Source of the DNA: Dicaeum eximium
Lineage: Eukaryota > Chordata > Aves > Passeriformes > Dicaeidae
DNA: 64,000 nt
NCBI GenBank assembly: GCA_013396995.1
Contig: VWZP01008598.1
Span: 587,382 to 651,381, forward strand
Direction of reading: 5' to 3'
How positions within the stretch are numbered: position 1 is the first letter of the stretch; every line of letters starts with the position of its first letter. Shown piece by piece: positions 13,401 to 24,512 of the stretch. A program made the translations under genes and the position numbers. Under the pieces are notes generated by a model. It did no database searches. It was not told the origin of the DNA and saw only the letters and a program-made list of their open reading frames with translations.

Positions 13401-16152
13401 CTCTGTCTCACCAGCACACTTAACTTTTTGCATTCTTGTGGGCCAGAAACACAATAGGAAACTAATGGCAGTTTTTAAAGTCACTGTCTCCTTAGACTTA
13501 GTCTGTTCTCTCTCTTCACAAAGCACAAACTGTTAAGCAAATGTCATCTGAGGGACAGTAAATAAATATTCACAAAATGTATTTGCATTTATGATCTTCC
13601 TTTAGCTCATTGGTCCTGATGGATTTTAAAATTAGGCAGGAGGACATATTTCATGCACAAAGATTGTTTTCCTAACCCTCCTGTCTTTAGACACTGATCG
13701 TGAGGAACAGAACTCTGTTGCCTTCAGATGGCTTTCAGAAGGAAATACAGAGTTTCAAAGAAGCTCAATCTTTTGTTTGCATGGTTTGATTTGATTGTTC
13801 TGACCCATTTCTGTCACCTCAAAATGGTGCAACAAAAAGCTTGACAGTGAGGAGCACTGAGTGGCAGGATCACCTTGCAAAAATATATCTGGAGTCATGA
13901 TGTTAGAGAAATGGCTGAGAACCATACAAGTCAGAGTAACCATGAATAGGCATGAGCTGCTGAGGACAGTAAGTGCAGTAAGTGACCATGGCACATCAAG
14001 CCACCAGGGCTTGATGGTCTTACAGGCTTGCACTAAGTCGAGAGTTACCAGAGACTATTTCTCCATGGAATAATGAGTTGCCTCCACAACCTCTGTGTGA
14101 TCAAGTTCAAGGACCATCAAACAGAAGAGAGTAGCACACTGAGCTTCATGACTGTGAGAGCAAAAATGTTTATGTGCAGAGGGCCTCCAGAACATAACCT
14201 AAGGTCCCTTCTTTCTTACCTCCCCTTCTGTGCAATGTCTGCCTTAGGCACCAAAGTATTTTAGAGAGGATTACCTGTCTCATTTTGGATTGGTTAAAAA
14301 GTCCTTGTCTTCTTCTGATTTGTAAAGAGCATGTGGGGCATTAGAGACCAGAAGACAGAATGTTATGAGCAAACTTTCAGATGTTGATGTGCTGGGTGAC
14401 CCATTCATTTCTGGGATTTTTGGTAGTGTCTTACAAATACAATGTTATGATATCTTTAACACCTACTTAACCATCCAACTTCTGGGTTAATCTACCTAAA
14501 TATCAAACTGATGTTTATACCACTCTTGAATGTTTGAAATTAGTCCAGCTGGAGATTTAGTCAGCAGCCTGGACTGCTGAGTAGTCCACACTTGTGTTTT
14601 AACAGTTATCCTCAGCCCCTGCTCTCAGGTTTTACCTACAAGCTCAGTAAAGGCAAGACATTTATTCAAGCACAAAATTATTTTAATCACAGTATATTTT
14701 TTTCAGAATTTTTTTTTTCAATTTTTTTTTTTCATTCAACATATTTATATCTTAGATCCCAATGAGAAAACAACAGTGCTTGAAAATTCAAGTCCTAAAG
14801 GACTAATAACACATCTCCAAAAAGATGGCCTGTTTCTATAGTTACAATGCTTTCTTGGGTTTTTGGCCAGCTAGATTTTCACAGCTTGTAAATATGCAGT
14901 GGTTATGCATCCAATCATTTAGTTGACACCTACGGGAAAGAGGCTATTTTATTTTAAAGGCCTGATCTTTGAAGCAGAGGATTTGCAGTGATTTCAGTGG
15001 GGGCCTGGCAGATCAAAGGCGTAGGCTCCAAATGAGCATGGAAATCAGAAGAGAATGGGCTTCCTAAGTTTTCAAGAAGATAAAATTTTTTATTGTCTCT
15101 ATGGGATACCACATCTTAGCTTCCTTTTGATGATGATTGCTGGAACATACTGCCAGACAGAATGATTTTTGGTATTACCCAATTTGCACAGCAATGCAAA
15201 ATTATGGTTCTGACAAACTTCATATTTTATAAATCCTCTACATATTGAGTTGGTTTTTTTATTTTTAATCTTACTAGGCTTGCTATTGAGTTAATGTTTA
15301 AACCTGTCTTTTATGTATTCTTAATGAATCTGTGAGGATATAACTGATGAATTCTGACATCTGTGAATCCATGTGATGGTGTATGAAATTAAACTTTAAA
15401 TATTATGTGCATATGTTTTCTGCCTAGTTCTTGACATGTTGAACTCTTACCAAAATAAGATGGTGAAAATGGCATTTTCTGAAGAATATATAAGATTATT
15501 TCTAGATGTATTGTGGGTCTCTGCACTCCTGGGCAAAGGTGAAGTTGGATCCTTGGATGATCCCTAGTCATGAATTAGCCTTCCACAAATTCTGATAATA
15601 ATAAAGTAATCAAATTACATGAAATTAAGAACAAGAATATATTACTGATCATTAGTTTTGCTCATTGGCATTGCTCCCTACTTTTTATTGTTGTTTCAAA
15701 ATGTTCTAGCCTTCTTGTGTTGTCCTAAATAATAGTATTAGAGAAGTATACCAGCATAAGATCATGCAACAAAAGGTGACAGACCCTCAAATAAGCATCA
15801 CAGGGCTCCTATGATGAAAGAGCATTATTTGCTGTGGAAAAATCTTGATGCATTATAGCAAGTGTTATTTTTAGAATGAGTAAAGTAATATAAAAATAAG
15901 CAACTTGCCTGAGTCATACACTGATGTTGTAGCAGGGAGATGTCTACACCAAAGATATCCTGACTCCCATTCTTTGTTAAAAGAAAAAGGTGGTTTTTTT
16001 TTTCTGGGGCAGACTAGATTCTGGCGGCCTGGGCTTATCTGTGACTGATGTCCTCTTCAAACGCCTTGCAGAAACATCTTGTAAGACTCTGCTTCAGAGG
16101 AAGGAGGATGGTCTTTGATTGAATTTGACAAGTGCCTACTTTCTCTCCCAAG
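10492..16152 (+). other. ELMO1: ELMO1 intron (5.7 kb)
   Basis: It begins GTAAGT and ends TCTCTCCCAAG. It splits the codon for Leu534 after its second base. I see no clear interspersed repeat and no additional exon. The sequence is AT-rich with several T-rich tracts around 14,695-14,735 and a short imperfect tandem of an AAAGGCTA unit near 12,000-12,030. Confidence 0.9.
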
Positions 16153-16265
16153 GGAACTAAAGGAGAAGATTCAGCCAGAGATCTTAGAACTGATCAAGCA
16201 GCAACGTCTCAATCGACTTGTGGAGGGTACCTGCTTTAGGAAACTCAACAGTCGACGTCGGCAAG
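16153..16265 (+). CDS. ELMO1: ELMO1 coding exon, residues 534-572 (helix before PH and PH domain start)
   Basis: The exon supplies the third base of Leu534, then reads ELKEKIQPEILELIKQQRL and on through NRLVEGTCFRKLNSRRRQ to the first base of Asp572. The acceptor is CCCAAG at 16152. The donor is GTACAG at 16266, weaker than the other donors here because it lacks the G at intron position 5. The long amphipathic helix 'IQPEILELIKQQRLNRLVEG' precedes the PH domain and belongs to the region that contacts DOCK. 'GTCFRKLN' begins the first PH strand. Phase agreement with the exon at 24405 (G followed by AC, giving Asp) supports both boundaries. If this intron were retained, the frame would stop seven codons later. 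Confidence 0.95.
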
Positions 16266-17989
16266 GTACAGCTCAGACTCCCTAGTCTGGCTTTATATGG
16301 TCACTTTGGTCTGAAAGTTGAGCTGAGGAATACTGTTTTCACTAGCAGGATCCTTGGTTGTAGTGCTGCCTTGACTACTTTTACCAGGAAGCATCTGAAA
16401 GCATCTCCAAGTTACAGATTTTCAGGATTTCCTGTTTCCCTCAAACTGGTTTCAGCCTTATCACACAGATGATCTGGAACAAGTTCAGCCTTTCACAAAA
16501 TCTCAAGCAGCAGTTGCACATTCTGAAATGAGTATTTTGATTTCTGCCTGAATGTCCAGACTTCTTGTTCATCTCAAAACAATGTCTTTGCAGGAAGAGC
16601 ACATGGCACTTGAATTTTAATCTCCCAGTCTTTGATCATCCTTATGTATGCAACAAGTTCATTCTGCACTCCTCCCTCTAGTACTGTCCTTTGGTTTAGT
16701 CTTACATTGCCATATAATTATATTATGGTGTTTAAACAAGCTTTTTGAAAGCACTTACATCAGTAATTCGTGTACCTTCATATGAATACTTGATTGATAC
16801 AAGAAGATTATTTTCCCAATTCTATGAGTCATTGCTCATTCTATATAGTAAAATTCCCTATGGTTCTTTTCCCCTCACAGAGGCACATTTCTTTCTCCAG
16901 ATAATATAACATAGTGTAAATTCAGCAGATTAATTAGAAGTCATATCCAAAATTTCCCTTTAAACCCCTCATTTTTGAGGATTCAGATTACTGTTTGTTT
17001 TCCTCTGTAAATACAGAACAAATTAGAAAGTTACGAGCAACTTTCATTACTCGTAAGCTAAGAGTAAGAATTGACAAAGATCAATATTTGAAACCTTCAG
17101 ATTAATTGAGGAAAAGTGCATTCTTCACAGAGAGAAGTATCCCTGCAATGCCTCCTTCCTTAGAAACAAGGAGGCAATTTTCCTTAATGTAGGGAGGTTA
17201 TTTGTAACCTCTCTGTCATGCATACAAACATCTATGAAGCCCACTGCGCAGAAAGATGGTTAATATTCCATAGTGAATTTCTGTACAGACTGGATAGAGA
17301 GGCATGATACATGTTTTTGCTTCATCAACATACTTATGGAGTGAAAGTAGGTAAAGTAATATGTAGTTTGTCTGGCTACCAGTAGTGAGGGTTGTTTATT
17401 TTATTCCTCCCAAAGCCTTAATCCAAATGACTCAAATTCAAGGGAAGGCGCAGGATTTGTAGGAAATATTCTTCTTTTGGCTGATCTCCAAGAGGAAGAT
17501 AGACTGTTTATTTTATCTTAAACTGTTGTTAGTTCATGATTTATAGGATCAAGAGCCTTAGGGAGTATAAATTCATTCAATTTATAAGAGTACAGTTGAA
17601 GCTAAAATATAAATTAAAAAAAAATCAATGTAATCTTCTCGTCCTCAGTTGAGAGAGTTGCTTCCTATCATGCCTTGGAATGAATTCTATAGGCCACCAG
17701 ATTAATTGCTTTGATGTCATATTTATACAGGGCCAGAAAAAATTAATGATTCTTTGGAAACAAATAAAACACGCGACCATGCCTCAAAGAACATTATCTT
17801 CACTGAAATAGATTGTTTTTCACAGATGGAAGCCCATTTAGGAGGTCATGTTTCCACGTGCCCTTAAGAGTTGTGTATGCTTTATGACAGACTTCCTGTA
17901 TTCCCTGAAACAGAAGAGTAAATTACCGTATGTGAGAGAGGCAGTAGACACAAAACCGTTTAGAGGATGATGATGCATGAGGCCACCAG

Positions 17990-18612
17990 GACTAAATTCA
18001 GTTCAGCCAGCCCTGTCCTGGAGTGCATCAGGCACAGCATCACCAGCCAGGCAATGGAAGGGATTGTCCCGCTCTGCTCTGCACGAGGGCAGCCTCACCT
18101 CAAGTCCTGTGTGCAGTTTGGGGCACCACAAAATAAAAAAAGATATTAAGCTGTTAGAAAGCACCCAAAGGAGGGCAACAAAGATGGTTAAGGGCCTTGA
18201 GATGAAGCCGTATGGAGAGTGTCTGAGGTCACTTGGTCTGTTCAGCCTGGAGAAGAGGAGACTAAGGGGAGGCCTCATAGTAGTCTGCAAATTCCTCAAG
18301 AGGATAAGAGGAGGGGCAGGCACTGATCTCTTTTCTGTGGGGTCCAGTGACAGGACCTGAGGGAATGGCATGAAGCTGAGTTCAGAGGAAGTTTAGATTG
18401 GATATTAGAAAAAGGTTTTTCACCCAGAATGTTGTCAGACACTGGAACAGGCTCCCCAGGGAAATGGTCACAGCTTCATGAACATTTGGACAGTGCTCTC
18501 AGGCATACGGTTGGGACATTTGGAGATGGTCCTGTGCAGGGCCAGGAGTTGGACTCCATGATCCTTGTGGATCTCTTTCCACAAGTCAGCATACTCTGTG
18601 ATTCTGTGACCT
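17990..18612 (+). mobile_element. CR1 LINE fragment, 3' end, forward strand (about 620 bp)
   Basis: This is the longest CR1 copy in the window. It has the blocks 'GTGTGCAGTTTGGGGCACCA', 'GGTCTGTTCAGCCTGGAGAA', 'ACTGGAACAGGCTCCCCAGG' and a 3' end with the CR1 short tandem ATTCTGTGA-type motif at 18600-18609. Translation of the forward strand gives degraded ORF2 C-terminal sequence, including 'LGLFSLEKRRLRGGLI'. It is 5'-truncated and broken by frameshifts and stops, so it cannot encode a working reverse transcriptase. It lies in the sense direction of the ELMO1 intron. Confidence 0.92.
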
Positions 18613-18650
18613 AACACAGTGTGATTTAATGAAGCACGCTTGGCTTATAA

Positions 18651-18745
18651 GCCATTCAATTGGGATCCTTTTGTACAGTGCCTGGCCATTCAATTGGGAT
18701 CCTTTTGTACCTTCAGTTGGGATCCTGTATGTACAGTGCCTGGCA
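18651..18745. repeat. Local 34-bp direct repeats, two good copies and one degenerate
   Basis: GCCATTCAATTGGGATCCTT with the following TTGTAC occurs at 18651 and again at 18685, a 34-base period. A third, altered copy (CAGTTGGGATCCTGTATGTA and the shared flank CAGTGCCTGGC) follows at about 18714-18743. It starts about 40 bases beyond the CR1 3' end. Confidence 0.9.
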
Positions 18746-21700
18746 CAATCCAAATAGCAAATACTGGCAGATGACAGGGAGTAGAAAAAGTTCTCTTGAA
18801 ATCAGTATTTATCCTTCAGCTTCTCCTGTTCCCCAAAGCAGCACAAACTGTAAAACTAGGCTCTAAAAGGGCCGTGGTCCATCCAGGTTGACGTGGAACT
18901 GAAACAGAACTGAGTACTGCACTGGGGCATCATGATTTGCCTGTTATGTGGCAACCTACTTGTAAGAGTGGCATGATTTTGCTTCATCAACATGCTAAAG
19001 TTATGTATACTAAAGTGTTATACTGTTTTACTAAAGTATGTATATGCTTTTTTTGCCTTTCCTATGATTGTTTTCTTCCCTTAAGACAATGCTAGAACAA
19101 ATATCACAAATCTGCAGATTATACAAGAAGAACCTGAATGTGCCCTACACAGAAGCTGAAAGCATTAAATTGCCTGTTTAAAGATAATTAATGGACATTA
19201 GCCCATGATAAAGACTCTAGAGCAAATTTCTGTTAAGATTGTTGTTTCAACATGTGGTAGGACACACATGGTTAGTCACAGTAAGTTGAAAAAATTGACT
19301 TACAAAAAAAATGAGATGGGAGTTTACAGCCTCTTATGGCCTTTAGAGAAGAGATTAAACACTTTCATGTATACTTAGCATTGGAAAGCCTCCAATCCAA
19401 CAGGTGATTCACTGGGGGGATGCTGAAGATTAAGCCATGAGGTATCTATATTCAGATCTCTGCTTTTTGTGTTTCAGCACAGGATTATCATAGCAGGATC
19501 TCTCTGTAGCTGAAATTCAGAAATATCATTGTTGTCCCAGCAGGATCCTTAACACTTCCAAAAAATACATGGCCTTTCCCTTGCAAGGTTTTCATGGGAG
19601 AACTGCAGCAGTAGCTCCTGGGTTTTTGTTAAGTATCTTAATCATTTAGAAATGAAACAGCAAAATCTAACCTATCCTTCTGATCACTGTTCAACAGCAG
19701 ATCATCATGGTCTGCAAATCCCCACTTTGTTCCTGGGCCATGAATGTCTGCTGAAAGATAGACCTCTTCAGCTTTCTCCTTCCTTAGATAATTCCTAAAA
19801 GAAAAGGGAGACAAGTAAAGCAAAAACCTGCCAATCACTCTACACCCCCAGTAGTTATTCTTTCCAGTAGACCTAAGTAGTAGATAAAGGCATTTTATTG
19901 AGGATAACACATACTTCTAATGCTGTCATCCAGTACATTTGTAGTATATGTTGCTGGGCACACTCTTGAAAATAAATTCCCTTTTTACCTTTATAAAGAT
20001 AGTAGAGAAATTGCATATTATTGAAGTGGTTTTGCAGCCAACATGAGGTTTCTCAAACACTAATTTTTGGAAGGAAGGGAAACCCTGGTTATACACACCA
20101 TTAAATTAAAAACACAAGGCGACATGGAAGTAACCTGGAAAGAGAAACCTTAACTTAGAACAAAAAATCAAGTGAAGACAGGTTTTCCATCTCTTCCTAG
20201 GATAAGTAACTCACACACTTTGACTTTTTTCTGCCAAGCTCTTTTCTACTGTTACTTCATCCTACTCTCCATAGTCCCACAAAAAACCTAATATTCTGTG
20301 AGCACTAGCTGAGATGAGCCAGTTAACGAAATATGCCTCCAACAATGCCATGGGTCAATTATTTGCCAGTTATTTGGCGAGCCTCCTGGCTTGACCTAGG
20401 CCCATTGGAGTTGGAGTGAAAATGTCAATACAATTTTAATAGAGACAGAAAAAAGAAAGAAAAAATATGCCCACATGCATATATAGATATAAAATCTACA
20501 CAAATGCACGTTTTCACAGATATATTTAAAAGCGGGTTTCTCTTGCTAAATCTGTGAGGATGTTTTTCTTTGAACAAAAAGCTAGTGACCTTGAACGTAT
20601 CTTGGGAAAAAATCCATATTCTCAGACTTCTGTTCATGCATATCTGAGCTATTTTCTCCCCAGATTCTAACAATAGAGCACTTCTGTACTAACCACAGCA
20701 GTCCTTTACATGGAATAGTATTGTTAGAGGCATATGAGTCATTGGCCATTAATGCACTTGGAAACACACTGTGTGAATGGCCATGTACTCTGTAGCCCAT
20801 CAGCAAAATGTTCTGTGCTTTGCTATTTGTTCACACTTTTGAATATTACTTTTGTAGCCAAATTGTAGGTGATTTTGTTATTTGGGATTTTTTTTTAACG
20901 TCATCTATAATCTTCAGCAATGTGCTGCGATATATTTAACCCCCTGGCTGCTTTAGCAAATATCTGAAAAATCAGAACAATTTGCTTGGAAACTTTTCAG
21001 ATTAAAAACCAGAATGACTAATTCTGTTTCCCAAAGAAGAATTTCTAGCACCCTGATGTGATTGCATCAGTGGTCAGTGAGCTGAAAAACATAAGGAGTT
21101 GCTGGAAAGTATAAATAATGTAGTGTCTGAAAATTGTGATGAAATGTCAAGTCCACATCATCTCCAAAGACTGTGGGTACTGACTGCCCTCCCTACAGCT
21201 TCTTGATCTGAGCAGGAGGTAGGTGTAGTAACACTGGATACAAAACAGGCCACAGAAGGGACCTAGTTTTTGGGGAAAATTCTTAAGCCAGGGCCTAAAA
21301 CCAAAACAAATCCCATTCTCTCCTGAACACTCAGTTGCCCTGTTCTGGCTGGGCACATGCACATGGATCTGCCATATGTGGAGTACAGGGAAGGTTTGTC
21401 TCAACTTTACAGCCTTTTATAACACTTCAACTCTGCAGATTTTGGTTTCAGAGTTTTGGAGGGTTTGGACAGTAGTTTTTCTTTGTTTTATAAACACTGC
21501 TTTTGAATCATAGTAGAAAAGAGCTTTTTCTTCTGCTTATTTTATTTATTTATCAATTTTGAGCTCAAAGTAAAAGCTGGCTACTTCCCATGTGCTGTTC
21601 TATAATCCAGACCACTCTTTTCCTCGGTGGAAGCAATTTCATATAGTTTTTGTTTTGACTGCAGGATCATTCTTTACACTACTTTTCAATATAGTTGTGT

Positions 21701-24404
21701 TCAACACTTGCACTACAGTAAAATAGCTGCATCCAGTTTCAAACTGTTCCCCTTCAAGGTGCTGAAATCTCATGTGAGTGGGATTTTTCTGGTACACTGT
21801 TTGTAGTATCATGTACAGCTGAAGCGAAAACCAGGGTGGGTAAGGCTAAGGTGGCTGCAGAAACAAAGGTCCCTTCTCCTAGCACCATGCTATCACCCTC
21901 CTTAGCCTGGCTGGTGCAGTCATTTATTGGCTGTGGTTGAGGAAACCTTGTTAGTTCCATATGTAGCTTTCATTTAAGGGCTTTCCCCTTGACAGCAAGG
22001 CTGTGGCAGAGCAGAGTTATTAGTGAGCCCACAGGAGAGTTGTGCTGGACATGCTTCAAGCTACAGTCTATGGCCATTAGTTTTTAATTAACCTTGGGTT
22101 ATGGGGAATTGCTGAAAAGGCTCCTCAAATATTCAGAGCTTGGGTTTCTTCCCGTTAAGCTGCCCCTTCCCGAAACAAAATAAGATATTTTCATGGAGGG
22201 GTGCTCCCCTCTTTTATTATTGAAGCATGGCATTGAAAGAGCCAAGGTTACCAAAATCCTAACCCCTAGGAGATAAAAGAGCCAAACCCTTGCTTGCACC
22301 AACCCTATGTGTGATAAATTGAAAGGAATCCATGGGGTTGTTTTTTTTCAGTTAGAAAATCTTTTTGCCCGGGTCACTGAGAAGGTAGTGAAACCACATT
22401 GGTTTTTATTAAGAAAAAAATTACTGTTTTAATTTTAGAGTTGGAAAGTTGTATTACTTTGTACAGCCTAAGAAACAATGAGATTGCAGTTAAAAATAGG
22501 TATGAACCTCCTGCTGCAGTTACTGGAGGCTTTTCTTTAGGCATTGTGGTCAACCATCAGATTCAACGGAGTATATTCTTTAAGCATCAGGCTTTGCTAT
22601 GGTTCTGGTAGAGTTCCCTGTAAAAGGTATGAATCTAGAAAATTTTCACATGCATCCTTCTGAGATACACAAACTGCCTAATGAGTTGCTTGTGTGTGTG
22701 CTCTTCAGATGAGAGCCTACTGAATGAGGGCTTCTACTTGCTCTAGTTTCAGTTCCCTGCTAAAGTTTTGCAAGTGAGGTCTTCTTCTCAATCCCATACT
22801 GTGCCACACTGTATGTTCTGCTTACAGTCCAGGGATGCTTATATTTCAGCAGCTCTTCTTGTATGCATCACAGGAGCATAATCTCAGGTTCTCTACCATC
22901 AATCTTCCAGTGTTGTGCATGCCTGTGAAGTTAATAACCAGAATCTCTCCCATGGCCATTTTGAGCCTTTGCTAGAGGTTTGTAAGGTTTTTTGAAACCT
23001 TTCTGTAAAAGGGGCTGCACACTCAGAAAGTAGTTTGAAGGGTGTAGGGTTTTTCCCCCAAACCTTTTTGTCCACTGGGACAAAGAAATTTAAAAGGGCG
23101 TGTGAAAGTCCATTTTTGTCATTCAATTGCCTGTGTTTTACTGCACTGCATTTTAAACGACTGGCCAGGGGCCTGGAGTGTCCTTCAGGAAGCAGCTGGG
23201 TCCATGAGGCCAATGTTTTACTCAGAGAGCCAAGAAGCCCTTCCTCTGCTAACACCCCAAATGAGCTCACATATGCTGGTTCTACTGCTCCTCCAATGTT
23301 TTATCCAAAAGGAGGCTCCCAGTGAGTGCAGCGCCGCAGGGCTGTGTCAGTGCTAACGTTTCCCCTAAATTGTCCCTCAGGCTGCTGTTTGGCACAGCGT
23401 CAGCGCTGCCAGTATGAGACAAGCACAGAGCCAGAGAAGCCCTCTGCCCCCCTCCACTGGCATTTTAACATCCAGCCTTGCTCTGAGCTTTTGGAGATTT
23501 AGTTTGGATGTAACAAGATTGTATTTTTGACAGCTTAACATTATGTGATCTACTTATAAATAGAGCATGCTCTGACAAGGATGGGTAGCCTCTTTCTTGC
23601 CATTTCAGAAAGGGAATTGGCCTTGCACATTAGGCAGCATGGTGGCCTGGCTCTGCAAAGGTGATTTTCTTCACAGGAGCAGATTTTAACAAATGTTTTA
23701 GGGGGGACTATGTCTTGCAAAGCACGAGTTGTCAGGAGATGTAAATGTGCATCTCTTAGGAAGGACTAAAATGCAAACTGGAGTGTGAACCGCATGGTCA
23801 CACATATTTTTGTGACCATGCAAAGCACTGAGTTATCTGCAGGACAAGAGACTTAATGTCTGCTTTTTAAATCCTTGCATGTTTATTACGTCCAGTCTCT
23901 CCATAAATATGGGGGTGTTCTCCTATGTCTATAAAAAAAGACATGAGTCATAATTTTCATAAAGTATGGGATATTTCAAATTTATCAGGTTTTGGGTGTC
24001 CCACACAAGACAGCTGGTAGGGCTTGATTTTCACAAAGTGGGTGCTAAAAATGAATCTTTTATGGGTAAATTAAAGTTATCCACTCAAAGTACTTTGCTA
24101 GTTTTTTGGCCCTGAGGGTGTATAATATCTGGTAAAACTAAGACAATTTTTCCTCGCTAGTATTTTTATTTTGAGACACTGACTGTGTCAATAACAAAAC
24201 CCCTGTAGATTAATGTTTGTTTAATCAAGTAAAATTACTGACCAAAGACCCTACCCTTCTTATATATATCCCACACATTTCTTCTTCTGAAAGAAAAGAC
24301 AGCCTTTCCCTGTAGCACCTTGTTTGAGTAAGCTCTCTCCTCTGCTGTTGATAAGGCTGATGAATACATGTCAGTGACCTTACTTAATGTGTTTATTTCA
24401 ACAG

Positions 24405-24512
24405 ACAAATTTTGGTATTGTCGACTTTCACCTAATCACAAGGTCTTGCACTACGGAGACTTGGAAGAAAGTCCACAGGGAGAAGTCCCTCATGATTCCT
24501 TGCAAGATAAAT
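24405..24512 (+). CDS. ELMO1: ELMO1 coding exon, residues 572-608 (PH domain, first strands)
   Basis: The exon completes Asp572 and reads DKFWYCRLSPNHKVLHYGDL, then EESPQGEVPHDSLQDK and the first base of Leu608. The acceptor is AACAG at 24404 and the donor is the consensus GTAAGT at 24513. The length of 108 bases leaves the phase unchanged. The content is the early beta strands of the PH domain: an aromatic 'FWYCRLS' strand, then 'KVLHYGDL'. In ELMO1 this split PH domain helps pack the protein against DOCK and stabilises the active complex rather than mainly binding phosphoinositides. That role is known from the family, not from this sequence. Confidence 0.96.

Larger units (their letters stand above)
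16266..24404 (+). other. ELMO1: ELMO1 intron (8.1 kb)
   Basis: It begins GTACAG and ends TTTCAACAG. It interrupts codon 572 after its first base. It contains a forward-strand CR1 copy (about 17990-18612) with a small cluster of 34-bp direct repeats just beyond it (18651-18745). No other exon is supported. An acceptor-like site near 19080 is discussed among the rejected items. Confidence 0.9.

Noticed and set aside
17977..18360. 127-codon open frame resembling a reverse transcriptase C-terminus.
   Set aside because: It is the decayed tail of CR1 ORF2 and is listed as the CR1 fragment, not as a gene.
19081..19185. Possible extra ELMO1 exon: a pyrimidine tract and CTTAAG at 19080, then an open segment.
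   Set aside because: In the phase set by the previous exon it reaches a stop after about 24 codons, has no donor matching the next exon's phase, and resembles nothing known in ELMO proteins.
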